64,000 nucleotides of DNA, from the NCBI GenBank assembly GCA_017472735.1, contig JAFUOD010000014.1, positions 58,889 to 122,888 on the forward strand, in the 5' to 3' direction. Shown here in pieces: positions 8,438-16,673 of the stretch. The DNA is from Oscillospiraceae bacterium. GTDB lineage: Bacteria > Bacillota > Clostridia > Oscillospirales > Ruminococcaceae. Every line of letters starts with the position of its first letter. Positions within the stretch are counted from its first letter, which is position 1. The notes beneath the pieces are model-generated. The model was not told the origin of the DNA and searched no databases. It was given only the letters and a program-made list of their open reading frames with translations. Both the position numbers and the translations under genes were made by a program.

Positions 8438-9006
8438 TTAAGCTTATAAACGTCTTTAAAAGTTATGGTAAGCAAAGCGTTTTAGAGGACTTCTCGCTTG
8501 AAATAAAAGAGGGCGAGAGAGTAGCGCTTATGGGTCGCTCGGGTGCAGGTAAGACAACGGTTATAAACCTTATTCTGGGGCTAATTAAACCTACCTCGGG
8601 CAAGGTTGTAATAAACGGGATCTCGCAGTTTGGTGCGGTTTTTCAGGAAAACAGGCTGATCGACGCACTAAGTGCAAGGGCTAATGTGCGTGTGGCATCG
8701 AAAGAAGAGATTGACAGCGGTGAGCTTGATTATGTGTTTAAAGAGCTTATGCTTGACGATGAGATTACCGAGAAGCCTGTAAAAGAGCTTTCGGGCGGAG
8801 AGAAAAGGCGTGTTGCAATTGCACGCGCGCTTTTATCGCAGTGCGATGCTTACGTTTTTGATGAACCGCTAAAAGGAATTGACGAAATTACGTTAAAATC
8901 GGTGACTGAGCTGATTAACAATAAAACCAAGGGTAAAACGTTTATTTTGATCACCCACAGTGAGGAAGAAGCTAACGCCCTTTGCGACAGGATTATAAGA
9001 ATATAA
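8434..9006 (+). CDS. ABC transporter ATP-binding protein, short form
   Basis: 190 residues, clearly shorter than the about 250 usual for SsuB/TauB-type ATPases, mainly because the C-terminal part is missing. All catalytic motifs are present: Walker A GRSGAGKTT, Q-loop AVFQENRLID, signature LSGGEKRRVAIARA, Walker B DAYVFDEP, and H-loop ILITHSEEE. Drives the neighbouring permease. ATGA overlap with the permease stop. Followed directly by a strong terminator shared with the convergent phage cluster. So the importer is one complete SBP-permease-ATPase operon. Confidence 0.9.
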   Translation: MIKLINVFKSYGKQSVLEDFSLEIKEGERVALMGRSGAGKTTVINLILGLIKPTSGKVVINGISQFGAVFQENRLIDALSARANVRVASKEEIDSGELDYVFKELMLDDEITEKPVKELSGGEKRRVAIARALLSQCDAYVFDEPLKGIDEITLKSVTELINNKTKGKTFILITHSEEEANALCDRIIRI

Positions 9007-9041
9007 AAAATCCACTCCGAAAAAACTTCGGAGTGGATTTT
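9005..9041. terminator. bidirectional terminator between ABC operon and phage cluster
   Basis: Near-perfect inverted repeat AAATCCACTCCGAA / TTCGGAGTGGATTT with A-run and T-run on the two sides, placed only a few bases from both convergent stop codons. Confidence 0.9.
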
Positions 9042-9043
9042 GT

Positions 9044-9991
9044 TTAGTTATCGCAGTAAGCGTCACGGTAGCAATGAACTGTGGTTATAATGTTACCCTG
9101 TGAACCCTCTAACACCAGCCTTGATATTTTGCCGATGTAAGGAAGTCTGTTAGTGTAATTAATGGCGACGTAATCGAGCAGGTCTCCGCCCGAATAGCCA
9201 AAAAACTTTATTTTGTCATAACACATTCCTCTCATGGAATAATTCAGCATTGACTGCAGACCAAGCTCAGAATCCATTATCCATTCGTAATTAAAGGGAA
9301 TCTCTTTTTTGCGAATGATGTTTTTTGAAATAGCCTCCTCGTTTTGGGCAACAAAGGTGGCATATGTGCCGTCAGCATCCGACTCGGAGATCTCGGAGAT
9401 AAGGCTTGAATAATCGCTGCCGGAACCGAAGGAGATAAGATTTGTTGGGAAAACGTTTACAACGCCTATATCGGACGGAGTGGTGCTGATGCTTACGGTA
9501 TTCGCCCCTCGAATATAAGGGTAAGTGCCTGTGGCACGGATAGAGTAGCAAACGATAGCATCCCAAATGCTGGTGCCGTCGTAATAATTGACGTATTTGA
9601 CAACCGGGGTGTTTTGCTGATAGCTGACACCCGGGCAAACAACCGCCGAGGTCGCAAGGGTTTCGAGGTCAATATCGAACTGAAGCCCCGGTGTTGGCTG
9701 GTTTAATGCAAGTGCCTGCGTGTAGCCTCGCGAATTGACCTTTAAAACGCGTCTGCCGTTTTCATACATCACCTCGCAGCCGGAAGTTGGATAACCAACA
9801 TGAAGCATTTTGCCATCGATCATTAAGCTTAAGGAAATTACGTCGTCAAACTCGTCTTGTTTACAATACCATTTACCTGTAAGAACAGTGCTTGGGCTGT
9901 AGCGTTCTTTTTCAAATCGGAAGCTTAAACATTCGTTAAGAATGTAGGTGTCGTGCGTGAGCTGAACGATAAGGCTTGGAACTGATGCCAC
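9044..9991 (-). CDS. phage baseplate-hub-like protein (gpD/XkdQ-like, tentative)
   Basis: 315 residues, last gene of the phage cluster. The sequence is beta-rich; a stretch around residues 75-115 (GRRVLKVNSRGYTQALALN) and a later WDAIVCYSIRATGTYPYIRG resemble the arrangement in contractile-tail hub proteins of the P2 gpD / Mu gp44 / PBSX XkdQ group, where a short fragment of the molecule is processed through the R..ARD.. region. The match is by eye and weak. GTG start overlaps the previous stop by one base (TAGTG) with GGAGGT 8 bases upstream, so it is translated as part of the operon. It ends 3 bases from the shared terminator. Confidence 0.5.
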   Translation of the reverse strand: MASVPSLIVQLTHDTYILNECLSFRFEKERYSPSTVLTGKWYCKQDEFDDVISLSLMIDGKMLHVGYPTSGCEVMYENGRRVLKVNSRGYTQALALNQPTPGLQFDIDLETLATSAVVCPGVSYQQNTPVVKYVNYYDGTSIWDAIVCYSIRATGTYPYIRGANTVSISTTPSDIGVVNVFPTNLISFGSGSDYSSLISEISESDADGTYATFVAQNEEAISKNIIRKKEIPFNYEWIMDSELGLQSMLNYSMRGMCYDKIKFFGYSGGDLLDYVAINYTNRLPYIGKISRLVLEGSQGNIITTVHCYRDAYCDN

Positions 9992-10737
9992 TATTCGTTC
10001 ACCTCCGTAAGCTCGAGGGTGATTTCACAGCCGTTTGTGCTTATCTGTTTAAGGTCGAGGCTTGTGAGCACCATGTTGCTAAAGGTGTTTGCGCCGATGT
10101 TGACGGGAATCTGCAAACCCGAGATCGCTGAATAATGTGAAATGGCGGCATCAGCCTCGGCAAAAGGAAGCTTGCCGCTTAAAACGAGCTTGGTAGGCAT
10201 TGGTGAAACGAGGTTTGAAAGCATTGTTTTGTTTACAAGCGGCGTCTGCGAGGTTTTTGTGTCCTTGATTATTCGATAAGCGGTCAGCATTGGTTCTAAT
10301 GTGCCGTTAATTATGACAGCAGACGCTGTGCGAGTAGGCATTGGAATTTTATCGCGGTATTCAAGTTCGACAGCTGCGGCATAACGTGAGTGAGCTTTTG
10401 AAAATTCGCAGTTTTTTCTTTCCAGCGATATAACATCAAGACCAAGGTTTGAAATCATGGGAAGAATTGCGTTATCGGCAAAGCTTTTGAGTTCGGCGGC
10501 AGTCATGCTTCTATCGGCAAGAATATCGACGCATATCTTTACTTCTGCCTCGTAAAAACGTTCGCCGCTGACAGCAGTGTAGCTGTCACGCGTTTTATAG
10601 CTTTGAACGCCGACAAATGAAAGCACCTCGTTTAAATGCTCCTGCATGTTAATATGTTCAAAGCTGTCAAGCGTTGTGCAAAGCTGTGAAATTGATGATT
10701 TAATTGCTAAAACAGTCGACTCGAACACAGCACTCAC
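9991..10737 (-). CDS. phage cluster protein of unknown function, possible tail/connector component
   Basis: 248 residues, soluble, no recognised domain. The first 60 residues are helical (LAIKSSISQLCTTLDSFEHINMQEHL), followed by a region with mixed strands containing FYEAEVKICVDILADRSMTAAELKSF. The pattern of a short N-terminal alpha/beta unit followed by a beta-rich half is compatible with a tail completion or neck protein, but this is inference from position only. GTG start overlaps the upstream stop by four bases (GTGA), and its own stop overlaps the next start, so it is translationally coupled on both sides. Confidence 0.45.
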   Translation of the reverse strand: MSAVFESTVLAIKSSISQLCTTLDSFEHINMQEHLNEVLSFVGVQSYKTRDSYTAVSGERFYEAEVKICVDILADRSMTAAELKSFADNAILPMISNLGLDVISLERKNCEFSKAHSRYAAAVELEYRDKIPMPTRTASAVIINGTLEPMLTAYRIIKDTKTSQTPLVNKTMLSNLVSPMPTKLVLSGKLPFAEADAAISHYSAISGLQIPVNIGANTFSNMVLTSLDLKQISTNGCEITLELTEVNE

Positions 10738-11111
10738 CCGTTAGTTCTTTCAAACATAAAGCCGTTATCTCTGACTAAGCCCTCGGGCAATGCCGCAAGG
10801 GCGTTATACATTAAGGTTTCGGCATTTTTTACGGATCGGTTATCGCTGACCTTGGCAAACACCGAGCCTGACTGAGATGAATAGGTTTTTGAAGTGGCAG
10901 CCATGAAAACTGTGTAATCGTAATATGCCTTGGCGGCACAAGCGTGCTCGCAAAGGTGACATTCATCATCGCTTATGAAATCTCGCATTAAAAGGCGCTC
11001 GAAATAGCCTTGTGCAGACCGGATCATGCCCATGTAACGGTCAAGCTCGTCGTCTGTAAGGGCGGAAAGGGTCTTAAAATTCTCGGTGACTGCGTTAATA
11101 TTAAGTCTCAT
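10734..11111 (-). CDS. probable phage head-tail connector protein
   Basis: 125 residues, mostly helical: DDELDRYMGMIRSAQGYFERLLM then a Cys-containing turn DDECHLCEHACAAKAYYDY and a third helix. Short all-helical proteins directly after the capsid gene are usually gp6/gp15-like connectors that join portal and tail, which fits size, fold and place; the family itself was not recognised. ATG start with AGGAGG close upstream. The 226-base gap before it, toward the capsid gene, holds a GC-rich cloverleaf repeat. Confidence 0.5.
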   Translation of the reverse strand: MRLNINAVTENFKTLSALTDDELDRYMGMIRSAQGYFERLLMRDFISDDECHLCEHACAAKAYYDYTVFMAATSKTYSSQSGSVFAKVSDNRSVKNAETLMYNALAALPEGLVRDNGFMFERTNG

Positions 11112-11162
11112 TGGGTTCCTCCTTTAATTGTGATTTGGTAGGTTTCTGCGGCGGATAGGTTA

Positions 11163-11264
11163 GTGCAAGGCGCCGCCTGCCCGACCCCTTTGGGGTCGGG
11201 CGCACCCCCACCCCCGCCCGGCGGGGGTGGGGGGAGTTCGCGTTAGCGAACGGGCGGCGCGCAC
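11163..11264. repeat. GC-rich cloverleaf repeat A
   Basis: Outer stem GCGCCGCC (11170-11177) / GGCGGCGC (11253-11260), extended past a bulge by GTGC/GCAC. Inside are three hairpins: 9 bp perfect (11180-11200), a 14-bp inverted repeat (11205-11233), and 6 bp (11236-11251). The stems are almost pure G/C in an otherwise moderate-GC region. It lies between the capsid and connector genes and would be part of their shared transcript. Confidence 0.85.
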
Positions 11265-11337
11265 CGCTTTGTGGGGCGGTTTAGGATATTTTATAAATCA
11301 GCACTCGCCTATCGCCGCAGGTCAGGGCGCAAAGCTA

Positions 11338-12306
11338 TCAGATAGAAAGCACCTTAACAGCATCGGCATAAACCTTGGTGAAGCCAACGCTGATGCTGAA
11401 GGTGATGCAGTCGATCTGAGTGGAGATAAGCTTGTCGTTATCCACAACTATGTCGGTGCCCAAGACCATTTCGAGGGCACATCCGCTGTCGAGGCCGATT
11501 GCATAGTCATCGCTCATGCCTGCACACTTAACCAAAGTAACACCGTAAGGGGTCTTAACTGTTCCGTTTGTTACATATTCGCCGCCGCAATACTTCATTT
11601 CTTCAAATGCCAAAATCTTAGCCATTACAGCAGGAGAAACGAGCATTGTAGTCATGTTATATTCGTTCAAAGATGCCCAGAATGTTGCAAGGTCGGCATA
11701 AGTAAGAGTGTCGCCTGCAATTGCAACAGCGGAAGCGCCGGACTTAAGAACGTTTGCTGCCTGATTGTTAATTGCTCTTGAGATCTGAGCGCCGATACTT
11801 TTAAGCACGACTGCAAACAGATCGAGGCGCTGTTTTCTTATAACCTCGTAAGAGGTTTCGATCTGTCTGCCATACTTAGCGATCGCAACAGTTGAATCGG
11901 CATAGTTAACGGTGGTTGTAGGGAACTCGGAGCCTGCAGGGATAATTGTATCCTCGCCCGACTTAACGATGGAAAGACCTCTGTAATCAACACCGTCAGC
12001 ATAAGTGGTTGCGGCGACAACATTGGGTAAAACAGATGCTTCGTCCATGCCCTGCTTAATGTAGCGTCTTACAAATTCGGGGAACAAAACTGCTGACTGA
12101 GTGGTTTTAAAGAACTTTTCAACTCTGTCGGAGTTTGCGCCGCTTACCTTAATGTCGAAGCGCTTAAGCTGTCTTTCATAAGCATCCAAGCCTTCAAGCT
12201 CTGTGCCTGCGTAGTTTTCGTCGTTGTCGAGTTCTGCAAGTGCCTCGGTGAAGGTCTTGCCGCTGATGTTATAAAGTCCCTTTTCAAGTGTGATATTATT
12301 ATACAT
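11338..12306 (-). CDS. major capsid protein (HK97-fold type, tentative)
   Basis: 322 residues, in the usual capsid position after portal and prohead protease. Seen: an N-terminal helical arm (YNISGKTFTEALAELD), a central region with VVAATTYADGVDYRGLSIVKSG, and a C-terminal half with TMLVSPAVMAKILAFEEMKY and a last strand VGFTKVYADAVKVL, matching the layout of HK97-fold capsids (E-loop, P-domain, A-domain). An N-terminal scaffold is absent; the C-terminal part of the upstream protease gene may supply it. Start: two ATGs lie 6 bases apart; the second is 8 bases from AAGGA and was chosen. Flanked on both sides by cloverleaf repeats. Confidence 0.7.
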   Translation of the reverse strand: MYNNITLEKGLYNISGKTFTEALAELDNDENYAGTELEGLDAYERQLKRFDIKVSGANSDRVEKFFKTTQSAVLFPEFVRRYIKQGMDEASVLPNVVAATTYADGVDYRGLSIVKSGEDTIIPAGSEFPTTTVNYADSTVAIAKYGRQIETSYEVIRKQRLDLFAVVLKSIGAQISRAINNQAANVLKSGASAVAIAGDTLTYADLATFWASLNEYNMTTMLVSPAVMAKILAFEEMKYCGGEYVTNGTVKTPYGVTLVKCAGMSDDYAIGLDSGCALEMVLGTDIVVDNDKLISTQIDCITFSISVGFTKVYADAVKVLSI

Positions 12307-12384
12307 TTTCATTGTCCTTTCTTTTTGTGTAAGATTTAGTTTGTTATTTGTTTTATTGTTTGCAAATGGCGGCAGGTTGGCGAA

Positions 12385-12496
12385 GGCGCCGCATAGCCAA
12401 GCCGCCCCTCGGGCGGCTTGGCTGCTCACAGGCAGACGCAGCCTGCCTGTGAGCTCAATCCTGTTCGGGCTGCGCCCGAACAGGATTTGCGGCGCC
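12385..12496. repeat. GC-rich cloverleaf repeat B
   Basis: Outer stem GGCGCCGCA (12385-12393) / TGCGGCGCC (12488-12496), perfect. Inside are three perfect hairpins: 13 bp with loop CTC (12395-12423), 12 bp with a 7-base loop (12424-12454), 14 bp with loop TGC (12457-12487). Same architecture as repeats A and C but with different arm sequences. Lies between prohead protease and capsid genes. Confidence 0.9.
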
Positions 12497-12518
12497 CCGC
12501 ACACACTTGCCTATCCGA

Positions 12519-13376
12519 CTAAAGCTTAAAGCTTGCGTTTTCGTTTAATTCGGTGCGGCTTGCAACTGCTGCCTCAAGCTCGCTTTCTGCCGGCTTAAAA
12601 GCCTCTGACGATAACGCCTTTTTAAGCTCGATCAGTTCATAAGTATCCATTCTTTCGATTGCCGCTTTTGTTAAGCTTACGGGAATTGTATCGCCTTCGA
12701 GGAATGATAAACGCAAAATGTCCTTCTTTAATTCTTCGGTCAGCATTTCTAAAAGTTCAGCCTGCGAGGAATGTGCCTTCGACACAGCTTCACCCTCGCC
12801 GAAGCGCTTGGTAACACCTGCGTTTCGCTGTGCAGGCACTGCCACAAACGACCATTCGTAAGCATCGGTGGGGTTATTTAAAATGTGATAGCACTTTTTG
12901 CCCGCATAACTTCTGCCCTTTTTATGGGCACACATACCGTTTGCCGAATCCTTTTTGCAAACCGAGCAAACTCTTCCCGCAACCGAGCAGCCAACAGAAA
13001 CCTCCTTTTTAATGCCTGCGTCGATCTCTTTGATCAAATCGGCGTTTTTGTCTGTTTTAACCATGTAAGCCTTCGCCGACAAATAAGCATAAGTTTCGCC
13101 GTCGGTCGTTTTGCGCGAGGGATCCTCGATAACACTTGCATCAAAAATGCGTGCTGTCTGATTCTCTCCCTTAGGGTCGTGATTGAATATACCTGTTTTA
13201 CCCACATAAAGCTCAGCGAGCTTTTTTAAAGCTTCTTTAGAAAACTTCTCGTTGTCACGGTCGATCTCGTTGTCGCACAAGATAACGTTGAAGCAATAAA
13301 CCTCGTCAGCCGAGAGCTCACGGCGGGTGAACTTGTTGATTTTTGCTAATGTTTCGCTGTTGATTTCAATAGCCAA
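12519..13376 (-). CDS. phage prohead protease with C-terminal scaffold-like region
   Basis: 285 residues. The first about 190 residues look like a prohead maturation protease: a His motif GIFNHDPKG and a Ser motif KKEVSVGCSVAG, the probable catalytic pair, with an inserted cysteine/histidine cluster (CSVCKKD...MCAHKKG...CYHI) that may bind zinc. The last about 95 residues are helical and charged (LLEMLTEELKKDILRL), as expected for a scaffold that the protease degrades. TTG start with AAGGAGG 7 bases upstream. It lies between portal and capsid genes as in HK97-like phages. Confidence 0.75.
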   Translation of the reverse strand: MAIEINSETLAKINKFTRRELSADEVYCFNVILCDNEIDRDNEKFSKEALKKLAELYVGKTGIFNHDPKGENQTARIFDASVIEDPSRKTTDGETYAYLSAKAYMVKTDKNADLIKEIDAGIKKEVSVGCSVAGRVCSVCKKDSANGMCAHKKGRSYAGKKCYHILNNPTDAYEWSFVAVPAQRNAGVTKRFGEGEAVSKAHSSQAELLEMLTEELKKDILRLSFLEGDTIPVSLTKAAIERMDTYELIELKKALSSEAFKPAESELEAAVASRTELNENASFKL

Positions 13377-13391
13377 GTTTAAACCTCCTTT

Positions 13392-14555
13392 TTATGCACC
13401 GATCTCATTTCGGGCGTTTTCAAGCTCAATAGCACGAGCTTTGGCGTTGTTAAGTCGTGCATTTGCCAGCTCCGACTCGTCCTGCAGATTAATGTTGTCC
13501 CACCGGATATGTACGCCCTCGGCACAGCCCACAAGGCGTAAAAATGCTGTGCATATCTTTTCAATTGCAGGGGCTAAAAGCCTGCGGTAGTATTCAAGCT
13601 CGCTGGTTAAAATATCTGTCTGCTGGCTCGACATTCTTTCGGTCGTTGACCAACTAAGCCCCAAAAGAAACGGCGGAATGCCAAGCTTTGCAACAAGCTG
13701 TTCCAAAATCTGCTTTACAGGAATTTCGGTATCGATAATCTGATTATCGGCACCAATTACCTTAATGGCAACATCGCCCACTGCAACAAAGTCTCTTATC
13801 TCGCCGTTTTTGGCGGCACTCATGCCGGCACTCCATTCGCGCGCTATCTGCATTGCACGCTCACGGGCAAAGGCTTTGTCGGCACCATCGCCCGAGGGCT
13901 TATAGGTAACTGCATACCTAACATTACCGACACGGTCGAAGTTCTGACCTATCGACTCGTAAATTCTTAAAAGAATTGAGCTAAGTCCGGGCAAGCCTCT
14001 TAAAACAGAGGTGCCGCAAGGGTTATCGGGCGAGGGGTTGAGAGCTGTAAACACAAGGTTTTCCCTGTGCTTGATTTTTGTAGCCTGCGCCCCTCTGCCG
14101 ACGAAATATTCACGGGTAAAGGGCTTTTTGCCCTCTTTAACCTCGAGGCTTTTAACAGGTGCTAAATAAACACCGCAAATTCCTCGCATATCGGTGTCGT
14201 ATACGATTTCGCCCAAGGCGCAGCCATAGGTTAAAAGCGAGTCTAAATAGCTGTCGACAAAGGTTTGAAGCGACTGACCCGATGCACCGATTCTCACGCT
14301 TTTCGAGAATTCGTCGAGCATTGGCTGAAAGCGCTCGTCCTCTGCCACGACCTCAAAGCCGCCTGCAAGACGGATTATTTTGCCGATACAGGCATCAATT
14401 ATCGGCACCTGCTCACGCAGCTTTGAATAAAGCTCGCGCTCGCAAACCTGCGGCATACCCGAAAGCCTAAAAAGCTCCTTATCGCCCACACGAGCAGGCA
14501 TTACTGCGCTGTTTTCGGGGGCACATTCTTTGTTTTTCTTGCTGAATAATGCCAA
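13392..14555 (-). CDS. phage portal protein
   Basis: About 387 residues. Portal of the DUF935/SPP1-like type: an N-terminal segment after ALFSKK, then the conserved wing and stem with YGCALGEIVYD, PDNPCGTSVLRGLPG, and QLVAKLGIPPFLLGLSWSTTERMSSQQT, the tract that in portals precedes the clip and crown. Forms the dodecameric DNA gate in the capsid vertex and docks the terminase. Start chosen as TTG (giving MALFSKK) because AAAGGA is 9 bases upstream; longer starts run into the terminase gene. The gene ends 16 bases before the protease start. Confidence 0.85.
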   Translation of the reverse strand: MALFSKKNKECAPENSAVMPARVGDKELFRLSGMPQVCERELYSKLREQVPIIDACIGKIIRLAGGFEVVAEDERFQPMLDEFSKSVRIGASGQSLQTFVDSYLDSLLTYGCALGEIVYDTDMRGICGVYLAPVKSLEVKEGKKPFTREYFVGRGAQATKIKHRENLVFTALNPSPDNPCGTSVLRGLPGLSSILLRIYESIGQNFDRVGNVRYAVTYKPSGDGADKAFARERAMQIAREWSAGMSAAKNGEIRDFVAVGDVAIKVIGADNQIIDTEIPVKQILEQLVAKLGIPPFLLGLSWSTTERMSSQQTDILTSELEYYRRLLAPAIEKICTAFLRLVGCAEGVHIRWDNINLQDESELANARLNNAKARAIELENARNEIGA

Positions 14556-14578
14556 TTTTTCACATCCTTTCAATGTTT

Positions 14579-15826
14579 TCAGCGACTTACCGAGGCGAAG
14601 AAGCAATCATCCTCGCCCCTATCAATAAACTCGCTGACAAAATAGCGAATGTCGTCCATCGCATGGTCGTTTTCTTTAATTACGCTGTCATTTCCGCTTC
14701 GTTCGTCCCAACGGTAAAGTGTAAACTCTCGCAAAGAATCCTTACATTCGGGCGTGAACATAATCTTCTTAGCTCTTAAAGCATCGCTTACACGGCGAAT
14801 TCCGCTTATGACATCGTTTTTTGCAGGCAAAACCTTAAATTTACCATGCCTGCGGATACATTCGATGAAGCTTGCTGCCGACGGATCGCAGACTATAGCT
14901 TCGATTTTTCTTCCCATGCAAAGCTTTTCAAGCGCACAGTAATGCTCTTCATCAGTTCGCATTGAACCTTCGATTTTGGAAGAATAGTAATACTCACTTA
15001 TGCGGTACCATCTGCCCTGCGCCTCGCCCCACAAGCCAAACGAGGCAGGATTGACAGTACCGTAGTCACAGCTTACGGCAAAGCGTGAACAGTCGGGCGG
15101 AGTTTCGGTAACATGAACATCGGGCGAGAACATGGGATAAACTACGCCGCTGACTGCTGTCCACTTGCCCAAAACATAGCGCTCATAAAACGCACCGCTG
15201 TAAAGAGATTCATACCGCTTTAGCACCCTTTTTGAAAGCGAGGGATTATCGCTCATTTCAAAGTGAATGTATAATGCGTTTTTAAGGGCTGCTTTTTTGA
15301 TCCACTCGGTATAAAACCAGTGCGAGGGGTTTTCGGGGTTGCAGTTGAACCAAAGCCGCGAACCCTCTTTAGAACAGCGTGCTATTGCCTGCTCGACAAA
15401 CGAGCGAGGCATAAGGACTACTTCATCCAACAGCACGCCGCCCAGGGTCATACCCTGGATGAGAGAGGCGCTTGATTCGTCTTTACCTCCGAAAACATAA
15501 AAGCGGTTAGTGACCGAGCGAAACGAAACATCAAAATAATTGCGGGAAGTTTTTTCGCTGACACTAAAGCCAAGCTCTTTCAGGTCTTTAATAAGACCGT
15601 TTGTCAAATTTCTTTTAACCGAGGTGATGGTTTTGCCGCAGATGGCAAAATCGGTGCCCGAGAAATTTTGCATTGCCCAAGCCGCAAACGAAATGCTCAT
15701 GCAGCTTGTTTTGCCGCTTCTTATCGCTCCGTCACAGATAATAGCGTCAAACTGCGAATACTCGGGCTTTTGCCACCAGCTTAAAACAGTAAGCTGCTTT
15801 TTTGAAAAGGTCTTGAACAAACTCAT
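14579..15826 (-). CDS. phage terminase large subunit
   Basis: 415 residues and apparently intact. N-terminal packaging ATPase: Walker A CDGAIRSGKTS, Walker B GVLLDEVVLM, coupling motif FNCNPENPSHWFY. C-terminal RNase H-like nuclease: acidic residues in SCDYGTVNPASFG, IVCDPSAASF and NDHAMDDIRYF. This is the PBSX/SPP1-like TerL layout. All key acidic residues are present, so the enzyme looks functional, unlike in a decaying prophage. ATG overlaps the small-subunit stop by four bases (ATGA). Confidence 0.92.
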   Translation of the reverse strand: MSLFKTFSKKQLTVLSWWQKPEYSQFDAIICDGAIRSGKTSCMSISFAAWAMQNFSGTDFAICGKTITSVKRNLTNGLIKDLKELGFSVSEKTSRNYFDVSFRSVTNRFYVFGGKDESSASLIQGMTLGGVLLDEVVLMPRSFVEQAIARCSKEGSRLWFNCNPENPSHWFYTEWIKKAALKNALYIHFEMSDNPSLSKRVLKRYESLYSGAFYERYVLGKWTAVSGVVYPMFSPDVHVTETPPDCSRFAVSCDYGTVNPASFGLWGEAQGRWYRISEYYYSSKIEGSMRTDEEHYCALEKLCMGRKIEAIVCDPSAASFIECIRRHGKFKVLPAKNDVISGIRRVSDALRAKKIMFTPECKDSLREFTLYRWDERSGNDSVIKENDHAMDDIRYFVSEFIDRGEDDCFFASVSR

Positions 15827-16332
15827 GGCTCGTCGCCTGCCTCTTTAAACGAGGTTTCGGCTTTGGCACTTGCGCCCAGCGCATTAAAGAAGCTTTCGGC
15901 AGTGGCGGATCTGCCAAAGCTTTCTTCAATCTGCAAAAGCTTTTCAAGTGCTTCAAGCCTGTTGAAGAATTTGATCTCCACTCCCCCGCCCTTTACCTTT
16001 TTAACCTCAGACACGTTAAACAGATCGAGCGAGGAGATATCGAGCTCACCCTCATCGCGAATAAGCTTAACGGCGTCCAAGATGTTGCCAAAAGCAAGAC
16101 GTTCAAGACCGGAGCGCACCGACTCGTATGCCGCAGGGCGTGTAAGCCGAGCAAGCATTTTTTGAACCCTTTTTGAATAAAGAAGCTTTAAGCCCGCAAG
16201 TTCGGGGTTATCGGTTATGCCGATTTTGCGTGCCGCCTCTTTCGGGTCGCAGAGGGTGTGATAGTAGATGCAGAATTCTTCTAACTTTTCTTTGGGCAGG
16301 TTTAAGTTGTTGCCCGTGGTTGCTTTTTTCAT
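15823..16332 (-). CDS. phage terminase small subunit
   Basis: 169 residues. An N-terminal helix-turn-helix region (CDPKEAARKIGITDNPELAGLKLL) binds packaging-site DNA in this family; a middle helical oligomerisation region and a C-terminal tail (EALEKLLQIEESFG) follow. Start ATG chosen because AAAGGGG lies 8 bases upstream; a GTG six codons earlier overlaps that site. First gene of the seven-gene minus-strand cluster; a palindrome 40 bases upstream may be its operator. Confidence 0.8.
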   Translation of the reverse strand: MKKATTGNNLNLPKEKLEEFCIYYHTLCDPKEAARKIGITDNPELAGLKLLYSKRVQKMLARLTRPAAYESVRSGLERLAFGNILDAVKLIRDEGELDISSLDLFNVSEVKKVKGGGVEIKFFNRLEALEKLLQIEESFGRSATAESFFNALGASAKAETSFKEAGDEP

Positions 16333-16372
16333 TCGTTCAACCCCTTTCACCTATACCTACAAAACGGCCTCG

Positions 16373-16394
16373 ACTTGTACCAAAACGTACAAGT
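16373..16394. promoter_or_regulatory. palindrome upstream of the terminase operon, candidate operator
   Basis: Perfect inverted repeat ACTTGTAC / GTACAAGT with a 6-base spacer, 40 bases before the terminase small-subunit start. Size and symmetry fit a dimeric repressor site; no matching repressor gene is in the window. Confidence 0.4.
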
Positions 16395-16513
16395 TGCAGG
16401 AAAAATTTTTCAGCCCCCTTACGGAGTACATTTTTTTGGACAGTTGATTACAGATTTTAGGAAAATTCAATAAAAATAAACCGCCGTTTCCGAAAAGAAA
16501 CAGCGGCAAGGGA

Positions 16514-16575
16514 GAGGGGGCGGCGTGGTTGCCCGAAGTGGCAACGAGTGCCGCATCCCTCGCCCGAAGGGCGAG
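16514..16575. repeat. GC-rich hairpin island upstream of argS
   Basis: Nested stem GCGGC / GCCGC (16520-16554) around hairpin GTTGCC / GGCAAC, followed by hairpin CTCGCCC / GGGCGAG with loop GAA. Related in style to the cloverleaf repeats but without a closed three-arm layout. The 16333-16673 gap otherwise holds only the palindrome and the argS promoter. Confidence 0.6.
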
Positions 16576-16601
16576 CACATTTGGGCAAATTGGAACAGCG
16601 C

Positions 16602-16630
16602 TTGCAAATTTCAAAACAATGTGGTATTAT
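16602..16630 (+). promoter_or_regulatory. promoter of argS
   Basis: TTGCAA, 17 bases, TATTAT, about 45 bases before the argS start. Confidence 0.7.
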
Positions 16631-16673
16631 ATGTGATTAACAGCACTATTTATAATTGAAAGTAGGATAAAAT

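Noticed and set aside
12290-12529. 79-residue frame across cloverleaf repeat B
   Set aside because: It only translates the hairpins and has no start site.
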